Assembly (NCBI RefSeq): GCF_010015475.1
Contig: NZ_SSNI01000007.1
Coordinates: forward strand, 62,001-126,000
DNA from: Pontibacter pamirensis
Lineage (GTDB): Bacteria; Bacteroidota; Bacteroidia; Cytophagales; Hymenobacteraceae
Length of the DNA: 64,000 nt
Reading direction: 5' to 3'
The position numbers were made by a program, and so were the translations under genes. Numbering within the stretch: the first letter of the stretch is position 1; each line of letters starts with the position of its first letter. The notes beneath the pieces were generated by a model, which searched no databases, was not told the DNA's origin, and worked only from the letters and a program-made list of their open reading frames with translations. Shown here in pieces: positions 43,094 to 53,587 of the stretch.

Positions 43094-43591
43094 AAACAGA
43101 TGCTTGATGGAGGTACAATATAGCTGAAAATGTATATCAATGCACCTGTTGTTGTGTCTTTCTGAATTTTAATTGAGTTGGTTCCCCTCTACCCTTCCTG
43201 CTCCTAACAAATAGCAAATGAACAGCTGTACTATTCTGGATAGAGGAACGAACAGCTTATATGCAGTTACGGCATAAGGAGTGGATATTTGTATGGCATC
43301 AGTTGGAGTGGTTTAAAAAGATTAAGGCCCGTAGCGTTCACTCTACGGGCCTTTCAATCAACCTTATTATCTAAATTAACAGATATTCTGCATCCATATA
43401 CTGCCATCTATATAGAAAGGTTTAAATAATGAGTAAAAACAATTCTCCATCACAGAAAAAGACATATCTCTGTTCGCTCTCTATGTAAGCTGTACACTGA
43501 AATCAGTTTTTCCCGCTTTAGCTTTAAAAGTATTACCTGATCATATCAAACTGTGTTTCTTACCGGCAGCATTCACAAGCGCTCAGTTACA
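43094..43591. other. Gene-free intergenic region with a terminator
   Basis: About 500 bases. It contains the hairpin at 43324-43353 and otherwise AT-rich DNA with no convincing ORF or RNA gene. Confidence 0.5.
43324..43353. terminator. Hairpin in a gene-free region
   Basis: AAGGCCCGTAG (43324-43334) pairs with CTACGGGCCTT (43343-43353), followed by TCAATC. It has the look of a terminator but there is no gene within 200 bases upstream on the plus strand. Confidence 0.7.
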
Positions 43592-43972
43592 ATGGCTAGA
43601 CTAAGGACTCACATGCTGTTTCTTTTATTTCAGAGAACCGTGATAATTAAGGAGCAGTTAAAAGCCTATCTTCCAATTTTCTGCACTGCAGAAGCGTTAT
43701 CTACAGGAACAAGTTTCGTATACTTTATGGATCTATACCAGTTTAACAGGAGACCACTGGAGCAGCGGGCAGGCATTGTGATGGAGCATGGTACTTTCTT
43801 GGCAATCCGGCATAGGTCGCAGTACATCATTAGTTTGTACTACATCAACCAGTTTTTTGCTGAAATGTGGTATGAGCCAAGAAGACACGAGTTCGTACTT
43901 GTGCGCGGTCTCAAAGATAGAATAGCGCTGGAACCTTACTTAGCTATGATAAAGCTTTCCGACATCATGTAA
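43592..43972 (+). CDS. Hypothetical protein
   Basis: 126 residues from the ATG at 43592 (MARLRTHMLFLLFQR); a GTG at 43553 would add 13. Not recognised. The body is hydrophobic-aromatic and basic (FVYFMDLYQFNRRPLEQRAG, SQYIISLYYINQFFAEMWYE) and may be a soluble alpha/beta domain. No signal or clear membrane span. Isolated, so it could be a lineage-specific gene. Confidence 0.55.
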   Translation: MARLRTHMLFLLFQRTVIIKEQLKAYLPIFCTAEALSTGTSFVYFMDLYQFNRRPLEQRAGIVMEHGTFLAIRHRSQYIISLYYINQFFAEMWYEPRRHEFVLVRGLKDRIALEPYLAMIKLSDIM

Positions 43973-44101
43973 TTATTAGCTTTCAAGGACCTAAGCCTGT
44001 CCTCAGCGGTGAAGTTCCAAAGGCAAATCAGGTATACCAAATTGTCAGAATTACCACCGTCGTCAGGTTTTCCGGAAGTAACAGGCTACCTAATAAGCTG
44101 A

Positions 44102-44977
44102 TTACTTCTCATTCATTTCATACACCCGCACATAATCAACTTCCATCGACTGCGGAAATACAGAAGGGTCAACACCTGCTGCTCCACCCCAGTTACCTCC
44201 TACTGCAATGTTCATCAGGAGATGGAACCGCTTGTCGAAAGGCCAGACACTGGGGCCCTTACCCTCATTCGGAAATTCAAAGACTTGCTGGTCGTCAATA
44301 TAACCTTTCACAGCGACAGGCGTCCAGTCAACACGGTACAGGTGAAACTCCGTGCTGGCTGTTTCCACTACTTTGCTTTGCCCTTTCTGGGTGCCCTGAC
44401 TATGGTTATAAGCTTCGGTATGTACGGTGACGTGCACTTTATTCTGGTCAAAGCCAACATGCTCCATAATGTCTATCTCTCCGGATTTTGGCCAGCCGCC
44501 ATAAGCCCAATCGGTTGGCAGCATCCAAAGGGCGGGCCAGGTGCCTTTGCCTGTTGGAAGCTTTGCCCTGATTTCGAACCTGCCATACAGAAAGTCGCCC
44601 TTGTCTTTAGAAACCAATCTGGCAGACGTATACTCTCTGCCCTTGTAATTTTCTTTGCGGGCTGTAATCATCAATGTACCATCTGACACATAGGAGTTGC
44701 TGCTGCTATCGGTATAGTATTGCAGCTCATTATTCCCCCAGCCACCTCCACCTGTGTCATACCCCCACTTAGTAGAGTCTGGCTGACCGGTATACTCAAA
44801 TTCATCAGCCCAGACCGGTACGCTTTCAAATGACCATTCTTTCTCGTATTGGGACGTTGCCGGAGCAGTAGTTTGTGTTTTACAACTGCAAAGCATCGCA
44901 AGCAAAGCTGTGCTCAACAATAAAACATGCTGATACATTTTACTTCGGGTAGTAGGTGGGAATAACGTTTTTTTCAT
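44102..44977 (-). CDS. GH16 family lipoprotein endo-beta-glucanase (laminarinase-like)
   Basis: 291 residues from the ATG complementary to 44975-44977; an ATG at 44936-44938 (MYQHVLLLSTALLAMLCSC) is an alternative. A lipobox ends LCSCK. The GH16 catalytic motif GEIDIMEHVG near residue 170 carries nucleophile and acid/base glutamates, and the beta-jelly-roll fold is evident (NNELQYYTDSSSNSYVSDGT, LPTGKGTWPALWMLPTDW). It cleaves internal beta-1,3 or mixed-linkage glucan at the cell surface. It is transcribed leftward at the end of the carbohydrate locus. Confidence 0.93.
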   Translation of the reverse strand: MKKTLFPPTTRSKMYQHVLLLSTALLAMLCSCKTQTTAPATSQYEKEWSFESVPVWADEFEYTGQPDSTKWGYDTGGGGWGNNELQYYTDSSSNSYVSDGTLMITARKENYKGREYTSARLVSKDKGDFLYGRFEIRAKLPTGKGTWPALWMLPTDWAYGGWPKSGEIDIMEHVGFDQNKVHVTVHTEAYNHSQGTQKGQSKVVETASTEFHLYRVDWTPVAVKGYIDDQQVFEFPNEGKGPSVWPFDKRFHLLMNIAVGGNWGGAAGVDPSVFPQSMEVDYVRVYEMNEK

Positions 44978-45101
44978 TGCTGAGAGGGTGTAGTAAAACC
45001 GACACAAATAAGATTACTTCAAAGATTAGGTCCTTCGCCTGCCTTCAGCTTGCGAACAAGAAATGTATGGCAGATTCCAAGCTCTAATAAATATAGACAA
45101 A

Positions 45102-47465
45102 TTACCTTAATAGGCGAACGCCATATACTCCTCCTGCAACAGAACCTTCCTTCGCAGCAAATTTCACCTCTAAGACCCCATTTGATGCCTTAACAAGCTC
45201 CTCGGGGATGGTATAGTCCGCTTCAAAAAACATATCTCCCATTGCACCATCCAGGCTCACAGACTTCAGGAGCGAACCATTTATATAAATCTCAAAATGC
45301 CGATCTTTATCGAGTCCGAAATACGTCACACGCAGCTTACGGGCTTCTTTTTTTGTATCCTTGAGGTCGTAACTGAACCAGCCGCTGGCATGGCGCCAGT
45401 GCCGGTCTCGGTGCACACCTGATTCAGTTTTCTCTCCCCGGTAATTGTGATCCGACTCCGGTTGCTGCTCTCCCGGCGCTACCTGGTCAATGGTAATGGC
45501 TTCCAGGGACATTCTTGCTTCTTCCTCTTCGCGCAGCTTTTTCTTTCTGGCCTCCAACTCTTCGGGGCTGGATACAGGCCAGTACAGCATATAGCGTGTG
45601 TCGTGCACCTGGAAAAAAGGCACCAACTCCACATGTTTATATCTGTCAGAAGAAATAAGGCTGGAGGCCGTGAAAGTCAGGGATTTTCCTGCCACCGGTT
45701 TTAAGCTTGCCGCCAGGTTGTTGCCCTCAAGCATCAGCACAGGGGCTTCTTCTATAGAATAGGTCGGGCCGTCGGCAATGTGCCCCATGCGACTGTCATC
45801 AGCTATAAGCCCCTCCAGGTCTGCTGTGTCTGTGGCGGCGGCCAGCACGATTGGGCCATGCACAAAAGACACCCAGGGCGAATTATCAGGCAGGTACTCA
45901 GCCTTCGTTTCCATGGGCAGCGTGATGGAAACGACATCGCCTGATTTCCATTTCCGCTCCACTGTTACGTAAGAAGAGGCTGCTGATTTTACCTTCACCT
46001 CCTTGTTATTTACACGCACCTTCAGCCCATCTTTTTCTACCCAATCCGGGCGCCGGATATGCAGGGCAAACTTCTGTGGCTTTTTCAGGCTTAGTTTTAT
46101 TTCGGATGCTTCCTCAAAAGGAAAACTGGTGCGCTGTGTTACCTCTACTCCCCGCTCTTTCCAGTGAAGGCTGGATGGAATAAACAGGTTCACAAAAAGG
46201 TCTCTGTCGTTATGAGCGTAAATAAGCTCCCCATACTTGCCATGGTTTTCCAGCCCTGAGCCGACACAGCACCAGAAAGCCTCTTCCGGCTGCGAATACA
46301 CCCGGTAATGCCTTGGCCGCATTGGCGTGAAATACACAAAGCCGCCCCTTGTAGGGTGCTGCGAAGAAAGGATGTGGTTGTACAGGCCCCGCTCGTAATA
46401 ATCGATGTAGGCAGACGAGGCACTCGACAAATACAGTTGCTTCGTTAGTTTCAGCATGTTATACGTGTTGCATGTCTCCGGTCCTTCTTTCGACTCTACC
46501 ATTGAGGAAAAATCACTGGATGGGTGAAAATGCTCCCTTACGCTGTTACCACCAATAGATACTGTTCTGTTATCGACTACTTCATCCCAGAAGAATGCCG
46601 CAGCATCTGCCCATGGTTGGTCACCGGCTACCTCGGCCACTCGCTTGTACCCGATTACTTTCGGTATCTGTGTATTGGCGTGCAAGCCGTTTAACTGGTC
46701 CTTTTCAGCCAGCAGCGGATCAAGTATGGAACGATGGGAGAATCGGCGGGCAAGCTCCAGATATTTCCTGTTACCGGTGATTTCTGCCACATCCGCAAAC
46801 ACTTCGTTCATGCCACCGTGCTCACTGCGCAGCATGTCCTGCATTTGCTCATCCGAGAGGTCAGCCGTTAGCGTCAGGCTCCAATCGGAAAGCTTGACCA
46901 GCATTTCTTTTGCTTTTTCGTTTCCTGCAAATAAGTAAGCGTCACGCAATCCAGCGTAAATTTTATGTATGTTATACCAGGGTACCCACTTATCGTTCAG
47001 GGAGAATGTTTCGGCATCGATGTTTCCTTTCGCAATTTCCTGCCACATCACTTCGCCACCCGGAACACCCCCTACATAGCCGTTCCCGTTTTTTTGCTGG
47101 CAGGTTTCCAACTGGTCCACCATGTAGTTGAGCCTTTGCAGGAGTTCCTTGTTACCTGTAGCAGCATACATCAGGGACAGTGCCGTAAGGTAATGGCCGC
47201 CTATGTGGCCGTCAAGCCCTGTGTTTTCCCAGTTGCCATAAGACTTTGCTTTGGGCTCTATCACAGCCTCCCGCAGGTAAGGCGCCAGCAGCCTGTCCGG
47301 GTCCAGTTCCAGGATGTATGCCATATCTGTCTGCTGCGCCTGCTTAAAAGGGCTTTCCAGCAAAGCAACAGAAGAAAGAGGAAAGGTTTTCAGTTGGCTG
47401 GTTTGGCTGTAACCAACAACTGGTACCAGAAATAAAAGGATATAACTCAGAAACCGCATCTTCAT
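45102..47465 (-). CDS. GH127 beta-L-arabinofuranosidase
   Basis: 787 residues with a signal peptide (MKMRFLSYILLFLVPVVGYS). GH127 enzymes remove beta-L-arabinofuranose, using a cysteine nucleophile held by zinc. The key residues are visible: EGPETCNTYNMLKLTKQLYL near residue 330 (Glu and first Cys) and FWCCVGSGLENHGKYGEL near 398 (two adjacent Cys, the nucleophile and a ligand). The catalytic (alpha/alpha)6 barrel covers about 80-450 and the C-terminal jelly rolls the rest, ending ASGWFSYDLKDTKKEARKLR and the final sandwich. It belongs with the GH106 gene upstream as a likely arabinan/rhamnogalacturonan-directed pair. Confidence 0.9.
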   Translation of the reverse strand: MKMRFLSYILLFLVPVVGYSQTSQLKTFPLSSVALLESPFKQAQQTDMAYILELDPDRLLAPYLREAVIEPKAKSYGNWENTGLDGHIGGHYLTALSLMYAATGNKELLQRLNYMVDQLETCQQKNGNGYVGGVPGGEVMWQEIAKGNIDAETFSLNDKWVPWYNIHKIYAGLRDAYLFAGNEKAKEMLVKLSDWSLTLTADLSDEQMQDMLRSEHGGMNEVFADVAEITGNRKYLELARRFSHRSILDPLLAEKDQLNGLHANTQIPKVIGYKRVAEVAGDQPWADAAAFFWDEVVDNRTVSIGGNSVREHFHPSSDFSSMVESKEGPETCNTYNMLKLTKQLYLSSASSAYIDYYERGLYNHILSSQHPTRGGFVYFTPMRPRHYRVYSQPEEAFWCCVGSGLENHGKYGELIYAHNDRDLFVNLFIPSSLHWKERGVEVTQRTSFPFEEASEIKLSLKKPQKFALHIRRPDWVEKDGLKVRVNNKEVKVKSAASSYVTVERKWKSGDVVSITLPMETKAEYLPDNSPWVSFVHGPIVLAAATDTADLEGLIADDSRMGHIADGPTYSIEEAPVLMLEGNNLAASLKPVAGKSLTFTASSLISSDRYKHVELVPFFQVHDTRYMLYWPVSSPEELEARKKKLREEEEARMSLEAITIDQVAPGEQQPESDHNYRGEKTESGVHRDRHWRHASGWFSYDLKDTKKEARKLRVTYFGLDKDRHFEIYINGSLLKSVSLDGAMGDMFFEADYTIPEELVKASNGVLEVKFAAKEGSVAGGVYGVRLLR

Positions 47466-47550
47466 CTTTTAAATAATTTAAGAGGTGTGTACATCATTGC
47501 CCAAGGCAACCAAGCTACCATAGAAAATGTAAACTATACACTTAAAGATA

Positions 47551-47609
47551 CAACAAAAGCCATACTTATGGAAATGAGATTTCTCTTTCCATAAGTATGG
47601 CTTTTGTTG
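47551..47609. terminator. Perfect 24-bp hairpin between GH106 and GH127 genes
   Basis: CAACAAAAGCCATACTTATG through 47574 pairs perfectly with 47586-47609, loop of 11. It is positioned to terminate the leftward GH106 transcript and so to split the locus into two transcription units. Confidence 0.85.
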
Positions 47610-47722
47610 TGAAAAGATTCCCGCTTGTCACCGCATAAAGTAACGCCTGTAAACTCCCTCAGGTACTACGGCTCCTGATTTTAAATTACTTTCCAATCAT
47701 TTTATACACCGTTCCTGTTCCC

Positions 47723-50700
47723 TCACTCCTTCAACATAAAATCAACTAATAGTTCATGCAATGCTGTCCGCAACACCACCGGTCCTACCAGGCCAGACTC
47801 CAGTAAGGGAGAGTCTTTGGTGTAGTGTTTCCAGGTAGTAAAGGCGACTCTGCCGTTGTCAGGCTTTGGCTTGCCCTGCTTATACCATTCCGGCAACTGC
47901 TTTATGGCGCCGCCGCTCAGGCTGGCAAAACCACTGCCTCCGGCACCTGGCGTGTAATCGTCTACATCCGGTAACTGCTCATCGCCTATCAGGCGGTTAG
48001 GCCATAGGTTTGTTACTCTGATTTCAACACTGTTCGATCCCGATTTCACAATATCTGACACGTCTACGCGATAAGGCCGCTTCCATAGAATACCCAAATC
48101 TTTTCCGTTCACCAGTACCTGTGCCAGCACTTCCACCTGCCCCAGGTCCAGGAACAGGCGCTGGTCCCTGCTCTTTACGGCTGAGACAGTGTTTGCGGGC
48201 ACATCAAAGGTTTTTTGGTAGGTAGCAGTGCCGGAGAAATATTTTACGCCATCCTGAGTGTGCTGGTGCAGGGACATAAGCTGGGGCAGGGTAACACTGG
48301 CGGGCGCCCCCAGGTCTGGCGGAAAGTTTACCTTCCATGGCCCTGTCAGTTGCTGCTGCTGCTTACCAAGTCCTGAGACCTGCACAGTAGTACTGCGTCC
48401 GGCGCTGTCCTGCAGCGTGTAGCGGCCATCCTGCCAGAAGAGCAGCCCGGATTTTCCGCTGCCGAACATTTCTACTGAAGGTATTTCCTGCCGTACCGGC
48501 ACGTTTTGTATGGACAACTGCCGGATACGCTCTTCACTCACAGCCTCACCCAGAAGCTCCGGCTCCGTCATATCTCCATTATAATAGGAGGCTCCCTCCT
48601 CCAGGAAAGCCTCCCCCACTCCCGGATGCACCTTGTCGCCGCTTCCTTTCCCCTTCTCTACCAACTTCCCGTTCACATAAACCGAGGGTACATTATCCTG
48701 ATAAACCAGTGCCACGTGGCTCCACCCTGAGATAAAGACAGGCGCAGCCAGCGCCAGCGTCGGCTTACCCGATCCGTGCTCCCACACCGCCACACCGTTG
48801 CGGCCTACCGCGAGTCCGGCCGTAGCGTGCCCCGGACCGTACTGCGTCTCGCCCGAAGGAGGATAAATGGCGTAGTAGTCTGTCCAGGGATCTTTGATAT
48901 TATCCATAAAATTCTGGGTGCTGAGCATGACATTGAATTCAGGTTTGGCCCAGAAGCTAATCGTGAAGTTACCCGACACATCCTTATAAAGCTTCCGTGG
49001 CTCCTTCAGAAAAGGCTTGGTGCTGAGCAAGGGGGTATTGTCCTTTAACACCGCCTGCACATGCCGCGCCGGGGCTGGTGTGCGAAACACAACGAATACC
49101 GAGCCGGAAGGCTCTAACTGCACCGGCACGCGCACCTGATCACCTACCTGCTCATACATACTCACCGGTGTCATCATACCAGTATCGGCATCCCACAGTT
49201 CCGGCTGCATACCCTTCACACGGAAAGTACAGACCAGATCCTCCTGCTTTCTTCTCTGGTTAGCCAGGAAATAAATATCTGCACCATCAACACGGCGGTG
49301 AATATAGGTGATGGGGGCATCACCTGAACGGGAGGATACCTGGAAATCCGATTTCAGTGCCAGCGCATCCAGCACTGCCTGCAGTGGTTGGCTCCCATAC
49401 ACCCGGCCCCGGCCTACGCCGCTGCCATTGCCCCACAAATTTGCTGTAATGCTATCAAATTCAGACTGATTATCCGGATAACCCTGCAGCCCCAGCGTAT
49501 ACTCAGGTTTAGGCCCTATAAGTATCATTCCCTGGTTCACCAGTTCCTGTAGCTTACGCAGTAGCCCGAGTGTGATACCTTTCGGCTCCTGAAGCACCAA
49601 CGCCCTGTAACTCATGCCGTCCGGCAGCGTGATACGGCCGTTTTCCACCTTCACGCGCTTCATGATTACCTCGGCGTCCATCAGGTCATAGTCATAGCCT
49701 TCGGGCGGCGGCGGGTTCAGTTCACTCCTGTCCACAACGGTGTACCCGCCGGGGCTCTCGCTGGTGAAATAGGCCAGGTCTGCCACAAACAGCCCCTGCT
49801 GCAGCAGGCTCTGGCAGCGGGTCAGGTAACTTATCCACGCCTTGCCTGGTTCCCACCAGGTATTGGTGCGGTCGAAGTGAATGCCCCAGGGCCCCATGGT
49901 CATACCGGGTTTGGCAGTAGGATGCGGCTGATGCGCGAAGCGGTGGAAAACAATCCGGTTCAGGCCCTCCGTAAATTTTTTATCGCCTAAAGCCTTCATA
50001 GCAAATGGATATTCCTGCCACCTGGCAGACTCAGGTTCGCCAGTGAAAGCCTCTGCGCCTATTACCTGCTGCCCGTTTACGTGCGCAATGGAGGCAGACA
50101 GCTTCATGGTCCTGCGCATGGTCCAGTTATTCTGGAATATAGAAGAGAGGCTGTTCCAGAACTCACCCAAATTTATGTCCATCCTTGCTCCAATCTGCAT
50201 TTCCTCCATCGGCCCCCTGTCGTAAGGCTGCGAATAGGAGATAATGCCGTGCTGGTGGCACAGGTCGGTAAACTTACCATAGTAGTTATCAGCCATCAGG
50301 TCAGCCTGCGAGCGGCGAAGGTCCCAGAGGAAACGGTTTGTTTCTTCCACGCTACCTACCACGCGGCCTGTCATAGCAGGCAGGTACTTCAACAGGTCGT
50401 AGCCCATGCGTTTCCGGAATTCCTGCTCAAACCCAGGTGTCCAGTTCTGCATACCCACCTCGTAACTATCAATCAGCAGGCCCACTTTGCCTTTCTTTGC
50501 GAGCGGGTGCAGCGAGGGCAACAGGTTTTCCATCATCTTTTTGAAGTGGAATTCAATGGCCTCTGCACTATACTTATCGCATTCCAGCCCTACGCCGGCA
50601 TCGGGGGCAGAGCGGTTCAGAGTGCCCATAGAGGTAAAGCCAATACGCAGGATAGTCCAGTTTCCGGCAGGCGCTTTCCACTTCAGCTGCCCGCTTTTAT

Positions 50701-51811
50701 CCATAAATGAGGTGAGGTCAATGATGCGGTCCCGGTTGATGACGGACGCGGCCGGCACCTCATTCGTGTTACCTGTTATATCCGAAATACCGTCGCCGGT
50801 GAACCTGTAGTTTGCTTTCTTCAGCCAGTTTTCCAGGCGGGGAGCGCCGGAAAACCGCACCTGCGCATACTGCCTTGTCTCAGGCGATGTAAGCCGGAAG
50901 TACCTGGCTCTGGTGGCGGGAAATTCCGAGATTATCATTGCCTCCTTCGCGGATCGGGCAATTTCACCCGCTGCATTAATAGCAGCCACCTGCCGGAACT
51001 GCACCCCATCGTCAGAGGCCTCCAACGTTAAGCCACCGCCCTGCCCGCCGCCAAAACCGCCGCCACCTACAGGGGAGCCAACCAGCATAAGGGTGCGCAC
51101 CTCATATGGCTCCTTAAACTCAAACTGCAGGTAACCTGGTTTTTCGCCTTCGCCCGTCTGAACAGATACTCCCTGCGGGTCCTCACCTATCAGCTGCTTT
51201 ACCGCAACAGGGCCACTACTGGAGGTAATGCTTTTCACCAGGTCCTGCAGCGAAGCCTCACCCGAAAGCGAAGGGTATGCCACTACAGCCACATCCCGGT
51301 AATGGTCCAGGTTAGTAAACGGTTGGGGCAATGTTCTTTTGATTCTTCTGCCACCTCTAACACTTTCCTCGCTCCAGGTAAACTGCAGCATCGAAAGCTC
51401 CGGTGTAATCCAGGGGCCTCCGCTCGACGACCAGCCCGGGCAGTTATGCATGGTGAACTCTAAACCCAGCCGATCCGCCTCCCGAATGGCATGTGTTTTC
51501 AGTTCGAGCCATTCCGGGCTCAGGTACTTAACAGGACCTTCCACAATACCGGTGCCGGCATCAAAATTCTGAAAGCCGCCCACACCAATGCGCTCCATGG
51601 CTTCCAGGTCAAGAGTGATTCCTTCTTTCGTTACATTCCCGTTCATCCAGTGCCACCAGGTATGAGGCCGGGCCGACGCCGATGGCGTGATAAAGCTCTC
51701 TTCTAAACCTGTTTGCCTGTTCTGGCGCAGGGTCTGGAATATACCTGCGGGGGTGATGAGGGTAAGGAGCCCTGCGGCACTTGTATTTTTAAGGAATGTT
51801 CTTCTTTTCAT
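47723..51811 (-). CDS. GH106 alpha-L-rhamnosidase with LamG domain
   Basis: 1362 residues. MKRRTFLKNTSAAGLLTLI is a Tat-type signal, so the enzyme is exported folded. The N-terminal ~900 residues are the GH106 catalytic region: PHTWWHWMNGNVTKEGITLD, IREADRLGLEFTMHNCPGWS, and VIGAEAFTGEPESARWQEYP where catalytic acids of the family lie. Residues about 965-1110 form a laminin-G-like sandwich (NFTISFWAKPEFNVML, GRNGVAVWEHGSGKPTLAL). The last ~200 are a galactose-binding-like domain (RLFLDLGQVEVLAQVLVNGK). It removes alpha-L-rhamnose from plant or algal polymers, e.g. rhamnogalacturonan or gum. Large size is normal for the family. Confidence 0.9.
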   Translation of the reverse strand: MKRRTFLKNTSAAGLLTLITPAGIFQTLRQNRQTGLEESFITPSASARPHTWWHWMNGNVTKEGITLDLEAMERIGVGGFQNFDAGTGIVEGPVKYLSPEWLELKTHAIREADRLGLEFTMHNCPGWSSSGGPWITPELSMLQFTWSEESVRGGRRIKRTLPQPFTNLDHYRDVAVVAYPSLSGEASLQDLVKSITSSSGPVAVKQLIGEDPQGVSVQTGEGEKPGYLQFEFKEPYEVRTLMLVGSPVGGGGFGGGQGGGLTLEASDDGVQFRQVAAINAAGEIARSAKEAMIISEFPATRARYFRLTSPETRQYAQVRFSGAPRLENWLKKANYRFTGDGISDITGNTNEVPAASVINRDRIIDLTSFMDKSGQLKWKAPAGNWTILRIGFTSMGTLNRSAPDAGVGLECDKYSAEAIEFHFKKMMENLLPSLHPLAKKGKVGLLIDSYEVGMQNWTPGFEQEFRKRMGYDLLKYLPAMTGRVVGSVEETNRFLWDLRRSQADLMADNYYGKFTDLCHQHGIISYSQPYDRGPMEEMQIGARMDINLGEFWNSLSSIFQNNWTMRRTMKLSASIAHVNGQQVIGAEAFTGEPESARWQEYPFAMKALGDKKFTEGLNRIVFHRFAHQPHPTAKPGMTMGPWGIHFDRTNTWWEPGKAWISYLTRCQSLLQQGLFVADLAYFTSESPGGYTVVDRSELNPPPPEGYDYDLMDAEVIMKRVKVENGRITLPDGMSYRALVLQEPKGITLGLLRKLQELVNQGMILIGPKPEYTLGLQGYPDNQSEFDSITANLWGNGSGVGRGRVYGSQPLQAVLDALALKSDFQVSSRSGDAPITYIHRRVDGADIYFLANQRRKQEDLVCTFRVKGMQPELWDADTGMMTPVSMYEQVGDQVRVPVQLEPSGSVFVVFRTPAPARHVQAVLKDNTPLLSTKPFLKEPRKLYKDVSGNFTISFWAKPEFNVMLSTQNFMDNIKDPWTDYYAIYPPSGETQYGPGHATAGLAVGRNGVAVWEHGSGKPTLALAAPVFISGWSHVALVYQDNVPSVYVNGKLVEKGKGSGDKVHPGVGEAFLEEGASYYNGDMTEPELLGEAVSEERIRQLSIQNVPVRQEIPSVEMFGSGKSGLLFWQDGRYTLQDSAGRSTTVQVSGLGKQQQQLTGPWKVNFPPDLGAPASVTLPQLMSLHQHTQDGVKYFSGTATYQKTFDVPANTVSAVKSRDQRLFLDLGQVEVLAQVLVNGKDLGILWKRPYRVDVSDIVKSGSNSVEIRVTNLWPNRLIGDEQLPDVDDYTPGAGGSGFASLSGGAIKQLPEWYKQGKPKPDNGRVAFTTWKHYTKDSPLLESGLVGPVVLRTALHELLVDFMLKE

Positions 51812-52027
51812 GTGTTCTGATGATAGGGTGTGCAGGTGTTAGCTTCAGACGCGCGCGTGCACCTACACCTATAGGTACAGCTATAAGCCTTGCGTTTCGA
51901 TTATTCAGAAGGCTTATGGCGCTCCTGAATATAGGAATAAGGTATAATGCAACTATGCTGTACTGTCCTGTGAGCGCCAAGAATCAAGCGTCCATAAACA
52001 AAGCTACTTATAGCCAGCCGTACATTG

Positions 52028-53581
52028 TCATTGTTTTACCATTTGCCTGTACAGGAAATCCAGCGCTGCTTTGTCCGGCAGCGGTTTCACTTCAACCTTC
52101 TTATCTAAAACCATTACCTGCTTCTGCCCTGTAGTATAGGCGGGCCATTGGGGAAGATTTTTGCCATTGGGATTGCCGGTAGCAGCAAAATTTACCCAGT
52201 AAGCAGACATTACCTTTGCAAGGGCATGATCTTCTGGCTCCCAAGGGCGGTTTACAAATTTAAGGTTGTCATAAGCGTAAGGTACCTCACCGGTATGGAA
52301 GGCACCGTATTTTACGTACTCACCTGTTGCCGGAACCTTTCGGGCAAAACGGTAAACATATACCTGAGGCTTTCCCTGTTCACTCTGCACATTGGCCCAA
52401 ATGTAATTCTGAACGCCAAAAACCATGTCCCTTGATAATTTCAATTGCGATGCTGCCGCTTCTGCATCTGTGGCACCCGGGTAGTACTGCAGGAAGGTAC
52501 TTGCCTCGGAACCATATTGCGCTTCTGCCTCTTTCCGGAAATCTTCTGCACTTTTGATGGGGCCGAACAGCAGTCCTTCATCTTCGTTCCAACCCGTTAG
52601 CAGGGCTACCTTGTTCTGCTGTCCTGCCGCAAAAACTTCTGGAATGGCAGCAGGCAACACATAACCGTCTATGATAGGGCGCGTTCCCTGTGCTTTCTTC
52701 AATAACTCAGCCGCCGGTATGTCTCTTAACGCTGCAAGTGAGGAAGCATTAAAGGCCTGCGCCACTTTAAGCCCCTCCTCTTCTGCCTTTTGCAGGGTTG
52801 CACTTCCCCTGGAGAAGTTGGCTCCGCTTTGAGCAATTGCTTTAACGAAGAGCCCTTTTGCCAATGGAGAGGCTACCAGCGCATTCACACTCATGGAACC
52901 TGCCGACTGTCCGGCAATGGTGACATTGGCAGGATCACCGCCAAAAGCAGCAATGTTTTGCTGCACCCATTGCAAGGCGGCTATCTGGTCCATGAGGCCA
53001 TAATTTCCTGAGGCACCCTTTCCTGATTCCTTGGTAAGTTCAGGATGGGCGAAGAAGCCAAAGGGGCCTACCCGGTAATTGATGCTCACGAACACAATCC
53101 CTTTTTGCGCCATGGCTTCCCCATCGTATATAGGCACAGCGCTACCGCCGCTGTTAAATCCACCGCCGTAGATCCAGACCAGCACCGGCCGCTTCTCTTT
53201 AGCTGATTTGGCACCCGTCCATACGTTCAGGTAAAGGCAATCTTCACTGATAGGTTCTTTCGGGATCAGGAATTCTTCTGACCACATGCTGAAAGGCGCT
53301 GGCTCTGCCTGCATCGGGCTGGGACCAAATGCCTCGGCCTTGCGTACGCCTGCCCAGGGTTTTACAGGTTGAGGAGCTTTCCAGCGCAGGTCGCCTACCG
53401 GTGGTGCCGCGAAAGGAATGCCCTTGAAGCTGACAACATCGCCGGACTGGTTCCTGACTCCGCTCACCTGGCCTGCCTGTGTTTTTATGACCTCGGGCAC
53501 CGGCATAAAAGAAGTAAAAGCGGCCAGGGCGAAAGCACATACAGCTAATACGATGGGTATTATGTGAAGGCTCCTTTGCAT
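52028..53581 (-). CDS. Exported type-B carboxylesterase (copy 1)
   Basis: 517 residues with a signal peptide. Alpha/beta-hydrolase of the carboxylesterase type B family: SEDCLYLNVWTGAKSAKEKR, then the oxyanion region VLVWIYGGGFNSGG, the nucleophile NVTIAGQSAGSMSVNALVAS, acid WNEDEGLLFGPI and the His in YGAFHTGEVPYAYDN. It removes acyl groups (acetyl, feruloyl or similar) from an extracellular substrate. Six bases separate it from the homologous upstream esterase, so the two are co-transcribed. Confidence 0.92.
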   Translation of the reverse strand: MQRSLHIIPIVLAVCAFALAAFTSFMPVPEVIKTQAGQVSGVRNQSGDVVSFKGIPFAAPPVGDLRWKAPQPVKPWAGVRKAEAFGPSPMQAEPAPFSMWSEEFLIPKEPISEDCLYLNVWTGAKSAKEKRPVLVWIYGGGFNSGGSAVPIYDGEAMAQKGIVFVSINYRVGPFGFFAHPELTKESGKGASGNYGLMDQIAALQWVQQNIAAFGGDPANVTIAGQSAGSMSVNALVASPLAKGLFVKAIAQSGANFSRGSATLQKAEEEGLKVAQAFNASSLAALRDIPAAELLKKAQGTRPIIDGYVLPAAIPEVFAAGQQNKVALLTGWNEDEGLLFGPIKSAEDFRKEAEAQYGSEASTFLQYYPGATDAEAAASQLKLSRDMVFGVQNYIWANVQSEQGKPQVYVYRFARKVPATGEYVKYGAFHTGEVPYAYDNLKFVNRPWEPEDHALAKVMSAYWVNFAATGNPNGKNLPQWPAYTTGQKQVMVLDKKVEVKPLPDKAALDFLYRQMVKQ

Positions 53582-53587
53582 TGGAAT

